A stretch of DNA of 64,000 nt from Lumbricus rubellus (taxonomy: Eukaryota > Annelida > Clitellata > Crassiclitellata > Lumbricidae): assembly GCA_945859605.1 (NCBI GenBank), contig OX243817.1, positions 18,211,884 to 18,275,883 of the forward strand, given 5' to 3'. Positions 45,461-57,600 of the stretch are shown one piece after another. A model generated the notes under the pieces. The model had not been told where the DNA came from and made no database searches. It saw only the letters and a list, made by a program, of their open reading frames with translations. The position numbers and the translations under genes were made by a program. The stretch's first letter is position 1. Each line of letters begins with the position of its first letter.

Positions 45461-47527
45461 ATGGGTTGCATACTTAACAAGAACCAAGTGCACGTGGTTG
45501 GAGATCCAAGCAAGAAGACTGACTCGCAGGATCGTGGTGGATCAGCCACTTCAAAGGCGTCAAAGCACAGCGGAGACTCTGGGTTCGATGACGATGAGGC
45601 GCAACTCATCTCAGAACAGATGCTCATACAGAGGGACATACTCAGTATGTCATTCGATTGATCAGTAATTATGGTTTGTCAGCTGGTCATTTTTGCCCAA
45701 TATGTCCGTCAGTCTTTTGGTTTTCTGTCAGTTTTATATTCACTTATTGAATTACTCAATCTGTCAGTTCTTTGGTTGGTCAGACCTACGTAGAGGGCTC
45801 ACCTAGCAGGAACAAGATGCCAGTGACTAAAAGCTGTGCTAAAAAGACGGTCAGATGGTCATCGAAACAGCGTGCTCACATTTTTTTAGTTGCTAAATCG
45901 CTATTCGTCTGTCGCAGCCGGGTTTGGAGCACCTCTAAGTTGGTTTTAATGGGTGTTATATAAATGCAATGAGTGAATGTATGTTGTGACAGATGTGATT
46001 TGGTCAATGTAATTATGTTTGGCCCATGTGTTCAATAAATGGTGACAATTGAATGTTTCAGGTCGACCTGGTTTTGGTGGTCGAAAGGACGTCGAGCGAC
46101 AGGAAGAGACCCGGATCCTTGCGACGCTGCACGAAGAGGGACTCATCCAGCGTCCAATTGTTCGCAAAGCCTTTGGAGTCAGCTTTGAGGTGATGGCCGA
46201 AGACTCGGAGATTCCCGGCGTCCTCAAGAAGCCACCGCCTCGATTGGCGAAGCTGCAGGAGAAGCGAAGGAAAAAGAAGAGGGTGCTGACCGAGGAACAG
46301 ATCAAAGAGAAGCTGAGGAAAGCTGAAGAAAGAAGAAAGGTAGGACTCTTCTGATTCGTGAATGTTTAAACTATGGTACAATTAAGCGCCTTCGTGAGAT
46401 TCTTGTTAAGGCGCTATATAAATGATCATATACATACATGCATACAATTTAGGAGGTGAAGTTGAGAAAGGTTTGATACGAGTTTGTGGCTGTGCAGCAC
46501 AAAGCCCACAGCTTTTCAACTAGGAATCCTGAGATGCATTGATTAGTCCAATTCCTATGGCTCTTGACTTGAAAATATAACTTTTGATTATCTATTTTAA
46601 AAATGGACTTAGATTACTAGGGTTGCTTGGGATTGGCACATGTGATGCCCACTTGAATGGACTTTGAAAATTTGTGTGGTTGATTTTTGGTTATACATGT
46701 ACATGTAGTTGGTCAAGAAGTTGAATGACTTTGTTAATTAATAGACACACAAATTATGACACAATGGATATAATTATACTTATTATTATCATTGTTGTTT
46801 GTGGTGTGTTGTTATTCTTATTGCTCCTGTTACTGTTGCTATCAATGCTCCTGGAATCCCTCGTTGACTATCAGGGGCGGATCCAGGGGGGCCAATCCGG
46901 CCATGGCCCCCCATTTAGAAATGCCCATGTATCGTGGCCCCCCCCCCCATTTGGTTTCAGTGGCTGCTGAAATGGTATGATTTACTCGAAAATTTTGCCG
47001 GATGACTAAAAAAAAATTTTTTAAAGTGTCTACGCTGTATAGTCGGGAGCGCCTCTGAGTAGAAATATCTTGAAGTGTCGCTGTAACAAGTACTCATACA
47101 TACAAATGTACTGAATGCATGCATTTGCTTTTCCTGACAGGAACAAGAGCAACTTCGATTGGCTAAGATCCAGTCGCTGCACAAGACAGACGTGCACAAT
47201 GCAATGGAAACCTTTGTCCAGTCACAGAGAGACCTTGAAGAGACGGCCAAAACCAAGGAAGAGGTTGCTGCAGAGAACCGCGAACGGAAGCTCAAGGAAA
47301 AGCTGGAACGTCTGCGTCTTAGGAAGGAGCATGCTGCTGCAGTACGCCGGAGAAAGGCAGAGGCTGCCAGGGCTGCTGCTGCTGCTGGGGGAGTTGCTAT
47401 GACGACAGAAGGGGAGTCATCTCTGAAGCAGCTGAGCAGCCACAATCGAGATGAGTTGCAGAATGAAGGCTTCAAGGCCGCTGTTTCCTCATCTGCCAAA
47501 GCAGGAGGCTGGGCAGAATTTGACTGA
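45461..47527 (+). CDS. STMND1: Stathmin domain-containing protein 1-like
   Basis: Three exons, 45461-45644, 46062-46339 and 47141-47527, join in phase to give 282 residues (human STMND1 about 276). The protein starts MGCILNKN, a strong N-myristoylation and palmitoylation context, as STMND1 also starts MGC. Residues about 62-140 (ILATLHEEGLIQRP, KKPPPRLAKLQEKR) parallel the vertebrate middle region. The stathmin-like helix begins at TEEQIKEKLRKAEERRK (compare stathmin KKLEAAEERRK) and continues with ENRERKLKEKLERLRLRKEH. Stathmins bind tubulin dimers; a membrane-anchored tubulin-binding role is inferred. The C-terminus has an alanine-rich stretch and ends GGWAEFD. An upstream in-frame ATG-less extension exists, but the MGC start fits the family. 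The intron tails carry SINE fragments. Confidence 0.85.
45922..45975 (+). mobile_element. SINE/L2 tail fragment
   Basis: GGAGCACCTCTAAGTTGG followed by GGGTGTTATATAAATGCAAT is a diverged copy of the common 3' tail. It lies in intron 1 of the STMND1-like gene. Confidence 0.55.
46381..46450 (+). mobile_element. SINE/L2 tail fragment with clear stem
   Basis: AAGCGCCTTCGTGAGATTCT then TTAAGGCGCTATATAAATG forms a stem (AGCGCCTT with AAGGCGCT) followed by CATA repeats. It begins 41 bp after exon 2 of the STMND1-like gene. Confidence 0.75.
47042..47104 (+). mobile_element. 5'-truncated SINE tail
   Basis: GTCGGGAGCGCCTCTGAGTA ... CTTGAAGTGTCGCTGTAACA is the 3' portion of the tRNA-derived SINE at 36529. 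It ends about 37 bp before exon 3 of the STMND1-like gene. Confidence 0.75.
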
Positions 47528-47883
47528 TTGGAAAATTGAAAACTGACGAAAAGATAATTAATGGAATCCATTGTATGAATGTCATGATCACCTTTGTCAT
47601 TGTCATCATTATCATTTTCATAATGTCTTTATTATACTGTACACTGTGTACAGGTGGTTTACCAAGAGTGTACCAGTCCAGACATAACGACTTTGTACCA
47701 TTCGATTGCTTCAAAATATTCATATAGCATGCATTTCAGTAATTGAATTCCTCTCAAATGTATTATGTACAAAATTCTGCATAGGCCTAATGTAGAGAGT
47801 TGAGAATTCTGTCGGCCTGCTTTGCAGATTTCATAGACTGGCTGTACATTTTGCAAACACGAAATTATGATTTCGATTTACTT

Positions 47884-47889
47884 AATAAA
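47884..47889 (+). terminator. Candidate STMND1-like poly(A) signal
   Basis: AATAAA lies about 360 bp after the stop codon. Use is not demonstrated. Confidence 0.4.
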
Positions 47890-48778
47890 TTGTTCGATAA
47901 GATCTACTTGAACTACGTGCACTTGAAATCATAGTATTTATTATTCAGTGCTCTGTCTATATTGTCTGTCCACGCCCTATCACAGCCATGCCTGCCTGCA
48001 TATAAATTATTATAATTATCACAACATTGCATATGCATGTCACAGTTGCTAAGGGAATAATTTGCATTTATTGATATTTGGACATTGTTATATAACTAAA
48101 TGTACTACTAAACGTGAATACTATGCTGATAATATTTTACTATACATGTATATAGTGTTGTGTTGTACATTTCCGGTAATATCTCACAGGCCTATAGGTT
48201 TTTTGTGTGGATGTGTGCTGACCAGGTTATCTCTTGATCTGTGAAAATGGAAGTAAAGGCATTAGTGTTCTTGATATTAGTATTCTTGATCTGCTTTTTA
48301 GGAGGCACAAGTGACCTTTACATGTTGCCAACAGCAGCATATAGAACGCAGTTGTTCCCAGATCTATTTGATTTGAAGACATACATGAGATTTGTTTGTT
48401 ATTTTTAATAATCTGCAGATAGAATATTTTATATTTATGGCTGTGAGCTCTGCAAAAAAAGTCAAACTGCTGTCTGAAGGCAAAAGACCACAACCGGTTA
48501 TAATTATAAACCAGATAAAATGGATTATAATAGCTAAACACTACCAGCTGAATCGATCAAGTACTTCCTGTGTTTACTGACACGACATAGCGACTGAAAG
48601 TTTATCATTTAATACTTTAACAACGAGAGTGTACCAAAAAGCAACTGGAAAACCATAGCAGCTTGTCATAATGGTGTTAAAATTTGTACTTAATAAATAA
48701 GAACATTTTGGGTACAACATTAATTTTAGCAGATGTCAATGTTGAAATTGTGTTTTGTATTATGCAGGCCACTGTACA

Positions 48779-48934
48779 GTATGAGAATTGCATAAATATA
48801 ATTTCGGAGGGGGAGGGGTCAGACTATGATCCATGTGGAGTTGGAGTGTGAAAAGAAGACTTAACATTGTGGTCTTGAGAATGAATGGCAGGGGTTGAAC
48901 CTCGTCAAACCCTCCCCAGGGCAATTCTCACCCC
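48779..48934. mobile_element. GTGAGAATTG-type MITE, copy 3
   Basis: Starts TATGAGAATTG and ends CAATTCTCACC. The interior (GGGTCAGACTATGATCC, GTGTGAAAAGAAGACTT) resembles copies at 19821 and 22098. Confidence 0.6.
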
Positions 48935-49949
48935 AAGACCGTACAGGAAAGTGTGTACAGGCCTATGACAATTTTCATATGTGTTGGGAGAAGTGTGATT
49001 TTTACTTCATTGGTCCAGACTACCTTCTACTGAAGATGCATTTTTACCCAATATGCATCACTTCTGTCCACAGGTCTTTCCTCTCAGTGACGTTGGTCCC
49101 AAATTAACTGCATTCCAGCTCTACCAATAGATCAGTCTGATTGTATTTGTGATCTATGATAAGAAACTTGCTTTTAGCGATTGGTGAAACATCAATGATT
49201 GTTTTTTGCAATTAACAGAACGTTTGTTGATCGATTATTATAAATTATGAATATGCCATTGTGCCTCTTCTGTATGCAAGTATTGTGGCTCCAACGATGC
49301 ACACTATTATTTTTGTGTAATAATCTCACAATCCTGCTTGGTGTGTTTTTTTCTTGTAAGGTTAATAATAAGTGATTAAATATATTTTACAGGAGAACAA
49401 TATCAAGCGGAAGAAGAAGCTTTCAAGTTAAACAATTAATCAACTTTTAAAAACAACTGAAGCTGCACTTGCTCCTCTCGAGCTCATGACATTTAGGCCT
49501 ACTCTGACAGTTGACATCATGCGTGTAAAGCATCATAGAAGTGGCTTGCTACTGCATGACAATACTATATAAATTGTCTGAATTACATTACATTACAGGA
49601 AGCCCTATTCTGCACAATCAATGACCTTTTCAGTAGTGCACTGGACCTGATCCAACATATTAGATTTCAAGGCTACTCCATCTTTTTAGCAGCCATGAAT
49701 ACTGTTCACGTAAAACTATCTCAAGAAAATGTAATTAGATTTGTATGGCATCTCTTCAGGAGACTCGTTAGAAGTACTTCAAGCATACTGACAGAGAACG
49801 AGTATGGAGCAAAATTGTTATCAACAGCTTGCAGAAATGGAGTAAAAAGAAGGGGGCTATAAAGAGCATGTAGTTGTTATGGTGCTATAGACATTAGACA
49901 ACATTATTAGTTTTAGAAAGTTGAACTAACCATGGTGAAGCTTCTATTT

Positions 49950-50370
49950 CTACCATCACCTATACACTGATGACACCCAATCAATTATTCAACTCATTTT
50001 CTCTAAGTAGCTTCTCTGATTCCATAGATCATCTTCTTAATGTGGTTACCCAAATCTCCTCCAGTATAACATTAAATCACCTCTGCTCAATTGAACCCAT
50101 CTAAAACTAAGCTGAATGCAGTCTTATATGTATAGGCCAGCATGAGCAACTTAAGAACATCCAAGAAAGACCAAGATCCTTCTAATCCACCCATACATTC
50201 ACTGCAAATTCTAATATCCGAAGCCTAAGTGTGATTTCTGACGAAAGTCTTAGCTTCTCCAATCACATCATCCATCTCTCTCGCTCTTGCTGCATGCATA
50301 TCCGTGACCTTCACAGAATCCACCCTATACTTAACTTCAAGGACCAAACTGCATCTGCACTCGATCGCTA
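49950..50370 (+). pseudogene. L2-like LINE reverse transcriptase remnant
   Basis: Broken plus-strand frames show YTDDTQSIIQ near 49968 (the RT YxDD box), SIDHLLNVVTQISSSI near 50017, and SLSFSNHIIHLSRSCCMHIR with DLHRIHPILNFK near 50240-50340. These are the post-catalytic blocks characteristic of L2/CR1-type RTs. Frame changes and stops show it is dead. Confidence 0.75.
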
Positions 50371-51625
50371 CATGTATATTTTCAATAAAAGGTTACTCCA
50401 TAAAATACTTCGACCCAGCCACATGATATCTTACCATTAGCCTCCCAGCTAAGATTCAGAATTTCGTAGTTCTTCTTTAGTAGGCAGTCGATGACTGAAA
50501 GCAACGTAATTATGTAGTATCAGATTCAATCACTGAATAAGACTTAGTGGCGCGGAGAGCAATTACTCAAGGTGGGTTGCGTTACCGCGTGGTATGCTGT
50601 CTTAAACTCTTGATATATAGTTCTTGTATCCGACTCCGATATTGCACGAAATGGCACAAAAAGCGCACCCATGACAGTGTGACGCAAACTAGCAGAAAAT
50701 GACGAAATGGCACAAAAAGCGCACCTATGTCAGTCTAACACAAACTAGCAGAAATTCAGTTAAACTCTTTTCCAATACGTTGCCATATAGCATAGTTGAC
50801 AACAAGTCTAGTTTAACTCTAAAATTAACACCGGGTAGGCTACTGACATTGCAGCTGGTCGCTGGATATGGGTTTATTTATCGTCACTAGGCCTACTTCA
50901 TTTCGCGTAGCCTATTCTTTTTAGACACATCTAGGCCTACTAACAATTAGCTTTGATTTGTGTATGTCACCGTAATGCCATGAATAATATTGTCTGTTTA
51001 AACTGCGATTGTGTTAGCTTGTCAGCATACCCTTCACGACCTCCTCCATCCCATAATGGTTACTCAATTCAATACTCTACCCATGCCATATGATCTTACT
51101 CTTTTTAGAGTTGATTACTTTGCGAAAAGAAGTTTTTTGGTGAGAATGTTGTATGAGTATGACCTTGCATAAAGTTTTCTATTATTTATTTCTTCTGTAA
51201 ACTGCTGTGCGCTTGCAGGTAGTCCAATAAAGAAATTCTTACTTACTTGCTTAATAACCAAGTAAACGGATTGACTGATTGAAAGGGCATTTACATTTAC
51301 AATAATTATTTTAGAGGCAGAGCCAAACATAACGTATAAGGAAAAATAGCCAACAACTGCTGGTTATTAGAAACAGCAGTTTTTACTGCTACTTGATATA
51401 AATGGCTCAATGTTATCAAACAGCATACCTAAAAGTTGACAAAATCAACTTCTTTATTTAGAAGAGGCTCAAAATCTAAGCCTCTGCCGCCATATTTGCG
51501 CAAATTACACTGTGTATACATATTCATGAGATTGGCTTTCGCCGCACATGCGCGTTCCTTTGCGGCGGTGTTTAACGGAAGTTGAATTTCAAAGAATTAT
51601 CGAACTTTATTACAAAAACTTGAAA

Positions 51626-54600
51626 ATGTCGTCCTCTGTTTCTAGAGGCAGTTATTTTCCACTCGTTGTGACACACGTAGAGAGCAAATGTCGTGGTGCA
51701 CGTTGCGAGATCTGGGTGCAAAGTGAAATGTCAGAATACGATAAATTGGCGGCGCTGTTGGAAAATCCCCCCCAATCCGCGCGGATCACGCTACCCCTTC
51801 GTTCCGGCGATATTGTCTTAGCCCGCTATGCCGAAGATGCACAGTGGTACAGGGGCCAAATTTTGGAAGAAATGACCAATGAGAAGGGTGTTTATAGGCT
51901 GCAATTTGTAGATTATGGCAACGTTGAGGTGGTTGATATGGCTGACATGGTGGTCCCAACACGTGAGCTCTGTGCCATCCCTCCACTTGGCGAGAAATTC
52001 ATACTCGATGGTATCAGCCCTAGAAACGGCTCCTCTTGGGCAGATTTTGAACTGGATTTTCTCAAGCAAAAGCTTGTGAATCAAGAATTTACTGCAGAAG
52101 TGGTTGACAAAGGGACCACAGGCTTCCCGGCAACAGTTCGGCTGTCTGTCGACTTGAGCTCAATGTTTAAGCCATGTCAAATGCAACGTCCAACCTACAT
52201 GCATATCACAAGAGAAGATAATCTGCCTATTGACCTGTGCATTGATGTTGAACTGACACATGCTGTTTCCAAATTGAATTTCTGGGTGCAACGAGTGTCC
52301 ATGAAATGTCATGTTGAGAAGCTCAATGAAGAGGTTTGTTTCACCATGTGGTGGTCAAGGTGTCAGTTTTGCTTTTATTTAAACATTATTTTGTGCTAAA
52401 ACAAGACTTTGAAGCTTATATTTTAAATTTCAAATCGGTTTTTGTTACGTGCTCTGCAAGGAAGTTTGTCTTGTAAGTAAGGCCAATAGAATTCACGATG
52501 CCACAGAAGCTGTAGATTGCATCATTTTCTGCACATGCTGTGAATTTCATGATTTTTTCAAATTTGTTCAAATAACGCAGCATGATATCCAAACTGATGT
52601 TTCAGAACGTTATAAATGACCTTGAATCAAAATAAGTTATACAGTCACTCGGTAATGTTGGTATTTCTTGTGTTTCCTGTTGGTCGTTCAACTCGTGTGC
52701 ATTGACCGCCATTTGTACAATTGTTCTGTTTTGCATTATCGCAGGTTGTTTCAGTATTTTTGGTTATAAATATAACAATGTTTGTTTGTTTGCATGTGCA
52801 CTTGTTATAGCGCCTCTTCAAGCTCTCTACTCAGAGGCTCCCGAATGCAGAACAGACACTGCATCGGAGTTTCACTCCGAAGCGCTGAGCAATTGTGAGT
52901 GAAGGACTTGCCCAAGGTCCTTACGCGGCGAGGTGGATTCAAACCTCAAACCTTCCGGCTCCAGGGCAACGACAGCACCACTACACCACCGCGCCCCACG
53001 CACTGTTATTTTGTAAAAGAGTTTCCAATAGGAACTCTGCACCGATGCAGGGCAGCTGTTTGGTTCTAGGGGCAACTTAACTTAGTATCACACAAGGAAT
53101 TGGTCAGAATGGAACAATCGACCAGCATCCGCACACACAGCTTCATTCAGAGAAACACAAGAAGCTTGTGTTGAAAAGCAGTGAGGTGTGGCCCGAATCC
53201 CTGAAACCCGAAACGAAATTCAACGGATTTCCCCAAAATAAATTTTCACAAAGCATGATGATTTTTTAGACACTAATTATTATCAACAGCACCTCTAGGT
53301 CCAGTATTCAATGTGTTCAATTTGACTCTGAATAGTCTTCAGGAGTTCGGCCGTTTTCTTTTGTTTTCGGTAAATCAGGCTTTTGTGTATTTCTGCGTTT
53401 TCAGGTTTCAGGAATTCGGGTTGACCCCAAGTATGGCATGGTTATCAGATCATTTCAGAGTCACTGTGTCTTGAAATGCACAAAATCTTGTGCACTTTCA
53501 GTTAGTCTAAGCTTTTCCTGCTGCACGTATGCTGCAGAACAAACTTCACCACTGGAGGCTTTGAGACTGTTTTTTCAGGCAAATGTCAAAAGTCGTGTGC
53601 TACATCCTTCATAGCGTCAGCTGCGATACCACCACCTGCTGTGAAATCTTTGCATGATTATTGCCCATTACAAACTCCTGAGCTATGACTTGAACTTTTT
53701 GTGAATTTCTAATGGCCTTTCCAATATTCTGAACTTCCAGTGTCACCAGTCAGAGCTCTTCAGACTCAAGATTGTCTTCTTACGACAAATCACTAATTCC
53801 AGAATAAGTGAGAGAAGTCTTTGTTACTGTCGGTGTGATTTTGCATTCTGGGTGACCGTGTTTCCCACTTCTGTGCAACCACTTAAACTTGAAACAATTC
53901 GTATCCATTGAGCCTTCTCTGTAGAGTGCAGAAAAATGTAGACTGTCGTGGCGAAAGTGCAAGAAGCTTTTTGCATAAGCATTGTTTTTAGCACTGTTAG
54001 CCATGTTCCAGTGCTTTTTAAATACGTACTTGAATGGTACTATTTTCATGGCATTATTATAATGCTGTGAGCATCAGTAGATGATATTTCAGTGTGCTCA
54101 TGGCTACACCAATTGAATTGTATCCCAAGAATACACTGAATTGGAGTTTCACGCCAAAGCACATGAGCAATTGTGAGTGAAGGATTTGCTCAGGGTCTCT
54201 ATGCGACCACTTGAGGTGGATTCGAACCCGCAACCTTTCGGCTCCATGGCACCAAACATACCCCTGCACCACTGCATTGCACAATTCACAAATTTGGCTA
54301 ATGGTTGCACTGATTGACCACATATTTCATTAGCTCATCTTTAGGGCAGTTCCAAAATCACGAATTCACGGAAACCGTGAATTTCGCCGTTTGCCGTGAA
54401 TTTTGCATTTTGCCGTGATTTTCTGTGATTTTTAACATTTTCAGCACTTTTTTGTAAAAACACGTTAAAAATGGTTGCGAAACACGGCAAAAATGGCGCC
54501 AACGACCAAAAACAGCGCGGAACCATTTAAATTAATTTAAGAATTTCTATTTTGGGGAGTGAATGATGTCACTGACAAGTGAAGACTCATTCATAAATAC

Positions 54601-57600
54601 TGTTATTTTTAACGTGTTTTACAAAAAGTGCTGAAAATGTAAAAAAAAACAAAATCACGGTGCCGTGAATTTATGAATTTTGCAAAAGTATGCCATGATT
54701 TTTCACTTTTTGACCATGATTTTGGTACTGCCCTACTCATCTTCTTAGGCTAGCATGAGAAGCTGTTGTACTTTCTATATTTTGTTTTAATACAATTTTC
54801 GATCAAATCTTTTTTTTGCTCTTTTATGTAAAGGCACTGTTAACATGCTCTTGTCAATAAACGGCTACTAACATGTGATTAAATAAATACCACGCTTGCT
54901 AGTGTGCTTACATTCTGAAATCTTTTCAAGGCTGGCAAGTATCCCAAGAGTAATCTAGTGATATGTATTTAAAGCTTTGTGCGACCAGATTTAAAAGGTG
55001 AAATCTAGCCTACTGAAATCTAGACACTTGCACTCACTCCCTTATAAAGTTGTTTCTGTTTTTTAGCTTTAATACTTTCATATTGTAACTTTTTAGTAAA
55101 CCACATACAAGTTTGATAGAAGATTGTATGAGAGGTTTGTCTTGCAAAGGCGTAAAAAAAAAATTGTTGTGTTTCCGGTAACGCGACCGACCCATTTTTA
55201 CGGCCGCGACCCAAATATTTTTGTAAAAAAATTTTATTAAAAAAAATATTTTTGTAAAAAAAAAATTTTTTCCCAAAAAAAATTTAAATTTTTTTCAAAA
55301 AAATATTTTTTTAACATTTGTACTGACATAACATAAGAGACGTCAACAAAATGAAATTAATAGGACTGTTTCTAGAGCAGTTTTAGGTGCAGACAGTCGG
55401 GGAAATAGGCAGTTTATACTTGCTTAGAACACGTACTTTATTTCAGCGTGCAAAAAAGACTAGTGCGGTATACTTTTTCGGATAGTCACTGCATAAAAAT
55501 ATTTTACAAAATAAAAATATTTTCCGACCTACCTACCCAATTTTTTTTAGCTCTGTTACCGGAAACACAACATATTTTTTTTTTTGCCAAATGAATGGAG
55601 TTCAGAGCTGTAAACTTTTTTTCTATTCTAGTGATATTGTATCCTTCATTGGTATTAGTAACACTCCAGTCTTTGGACCTTGGAAGAGCATAAAAGGTGA
55701 ATAATTATTATGAAGTGACTGAATGGTGCATTTTTTGAAGGTGTCTTGTTAATTTCTTGTTTTTAATAGATCTGTGCAGAAGTTGATGGAAGGTTTCTGA
55801 GCGGACTTTCCTTGGACAGTATTTATCCTGGAATGATCTGTGCCGCAAAGTATCGATCGATCAACTCTTACGCCAGGGCTGTGATCTGCGATGTGAACTC
55901 ATCAGTCGGACAGTGCTGCGTGGTGACCTTCATAGATTACGGAACCACGGAATTGGTCGATATTCAGGGACTGCGTTTGCTGACATCGAAATACCTTGAG
56001 ATGCCTGCACAGGCGATCAACTGCTGCCTGATTGGACAATGGGCTTCTGTCGATTCTGACACCTTTGCACGGTTGATGACATCTGTCCGACTGGTTATCA
56101 AAGTGAAGGCGGTCATGAAATCGCAGCGATACTTGGTGGATGTGATTGTGGATGCGTTGCCGCAGCAGCGCATGGCCCCCAGTCCTCCAGTGGCGGTCGT
56201 CCCACCGGCTGGATATATGAATATGAACACGGTGAACTGCTTCCCACCTGGATATCTGAACATGGCAAATCCTCTTCTGTCTGGATTTGCGAACACCATG
56301 AGCCCAGTTGTGTCTGGATACAACAGCATGACCAGTCCTATTCCAGCCGGATATCACAATCCGATGAGTGCTGTAATGCCTGGCTATGGCAACACAATGG
56401 CTCCTGGACTGGCCGGATATCCCACCACAATGGCTCCTGGATTGGCCGGATATCCAACCACAATGGCTCCTGGATTGGCCGGATATACCACCACTGTGGC
56501 TCCCGGTTTGGCCGGATATCCCACTTCAGCGGCTCCTGGATTGGCCGGATATCCCACCACGGCAACTGGCTTGGCCGGATATCCGACCACGGTTGGTCAT
56601 TTTCCATCTGCATATCCCAGCACGACCAGTGCTCTGTTGACTGGATATTCCAACCTATCCAGCGGCGTCCTACCAGGGTATCACAACGCAAGCAACGCTG
56701 ATGCCGCCGCTCTGACCGGTTATTTCAACACGCCTAACATGGGTCCTCCCGGATATCCGAAGGCAACGACTTCTGCACAGGAACTGGCGGCGCTGATGAA
56801 CTCGGCGTCGATGAGGCCGAAGCAGAAGTACAACCCGCTGGAATTCGACACGAGTCAGCACCAGAACGTCTGCATATCACACGTGGACGACGACGGAACC
56901 TTCCACTGCCAGCTTCTGAGCAACGCCGAAGCGATCAACTCGCTCATGATGATGATCAACTACTCGCCGGTGATCCCGCTCAAGTCCGTGCCGTTCGAGA
57001 GCATGCCGTGCATCGTGCGAAGTCCGTACGATCGGAATCTGTACCGAGCGAAAGTTGTGAAGCAGCAGCCGGGAAGCGACCGCGTGATTGTCGAGTTGGT
57101 GGATTTCGGCACGAAGGTGGAGGCGACCGTGTATGATGTGCACGTCATTACTGATGCTGCGCTCATGGTTCCCATTCAGTCGATTACCTGCAGACTTTAC
57201 AACGGCGAGGACATACCAACGGAGGTTCTCGTGCCGCTTCTGCGCCGCTACGACTCGAAAACGATCTTGGTCGCACGTATTGTCGGCAAAGTGTCGCCCT
57301 ATTTGTACGTGCTGGAACTTTTCGACACGTCTGGCGACGATGACAAGCGACTGTTGGATGTGGCTAAGGACTTGGCAGTCCAGCTGATGGGCCCAACACC
57401 TCTGCCAGCGATGGTGAAAACTCAGGCATCACCACCTCAGTCCTGCGTGCCACCTGCACCTAAGATTTCTCTGATGACGTCAAGACAGCTTCTTGTGACG
57501 ACTACAGTCGAGTACAACAGCTTCATCGGTCAGTTCTATCCAGCTGATCATCTGAATGCCATGCAGGTTCGTGCAATTTTTTTACAATTTATTTTTAATT

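Larger units (their letters stand above)
47890..51547. other. Intergenic region before the Tudor gene
   Basis: No gene is seen. It contains a MITE copy at 48779-48934 and an L2-like remnant at 49950-50370. A direct repeat CGAAATGGCACAAAAAGCGC occurs at about 50648 and 50703. The promoter of the Tudor gene should lie at the right end. Confidence 0.5.

Noticed and set aside
51548..51625. Upstream ATG as the Tudor protein start
   Set aside because: It is in frame, but has a pyrimidine at -3 and lies in the probable leader. The ATG at 51626 has A at -3. Not excluded without transcript data.
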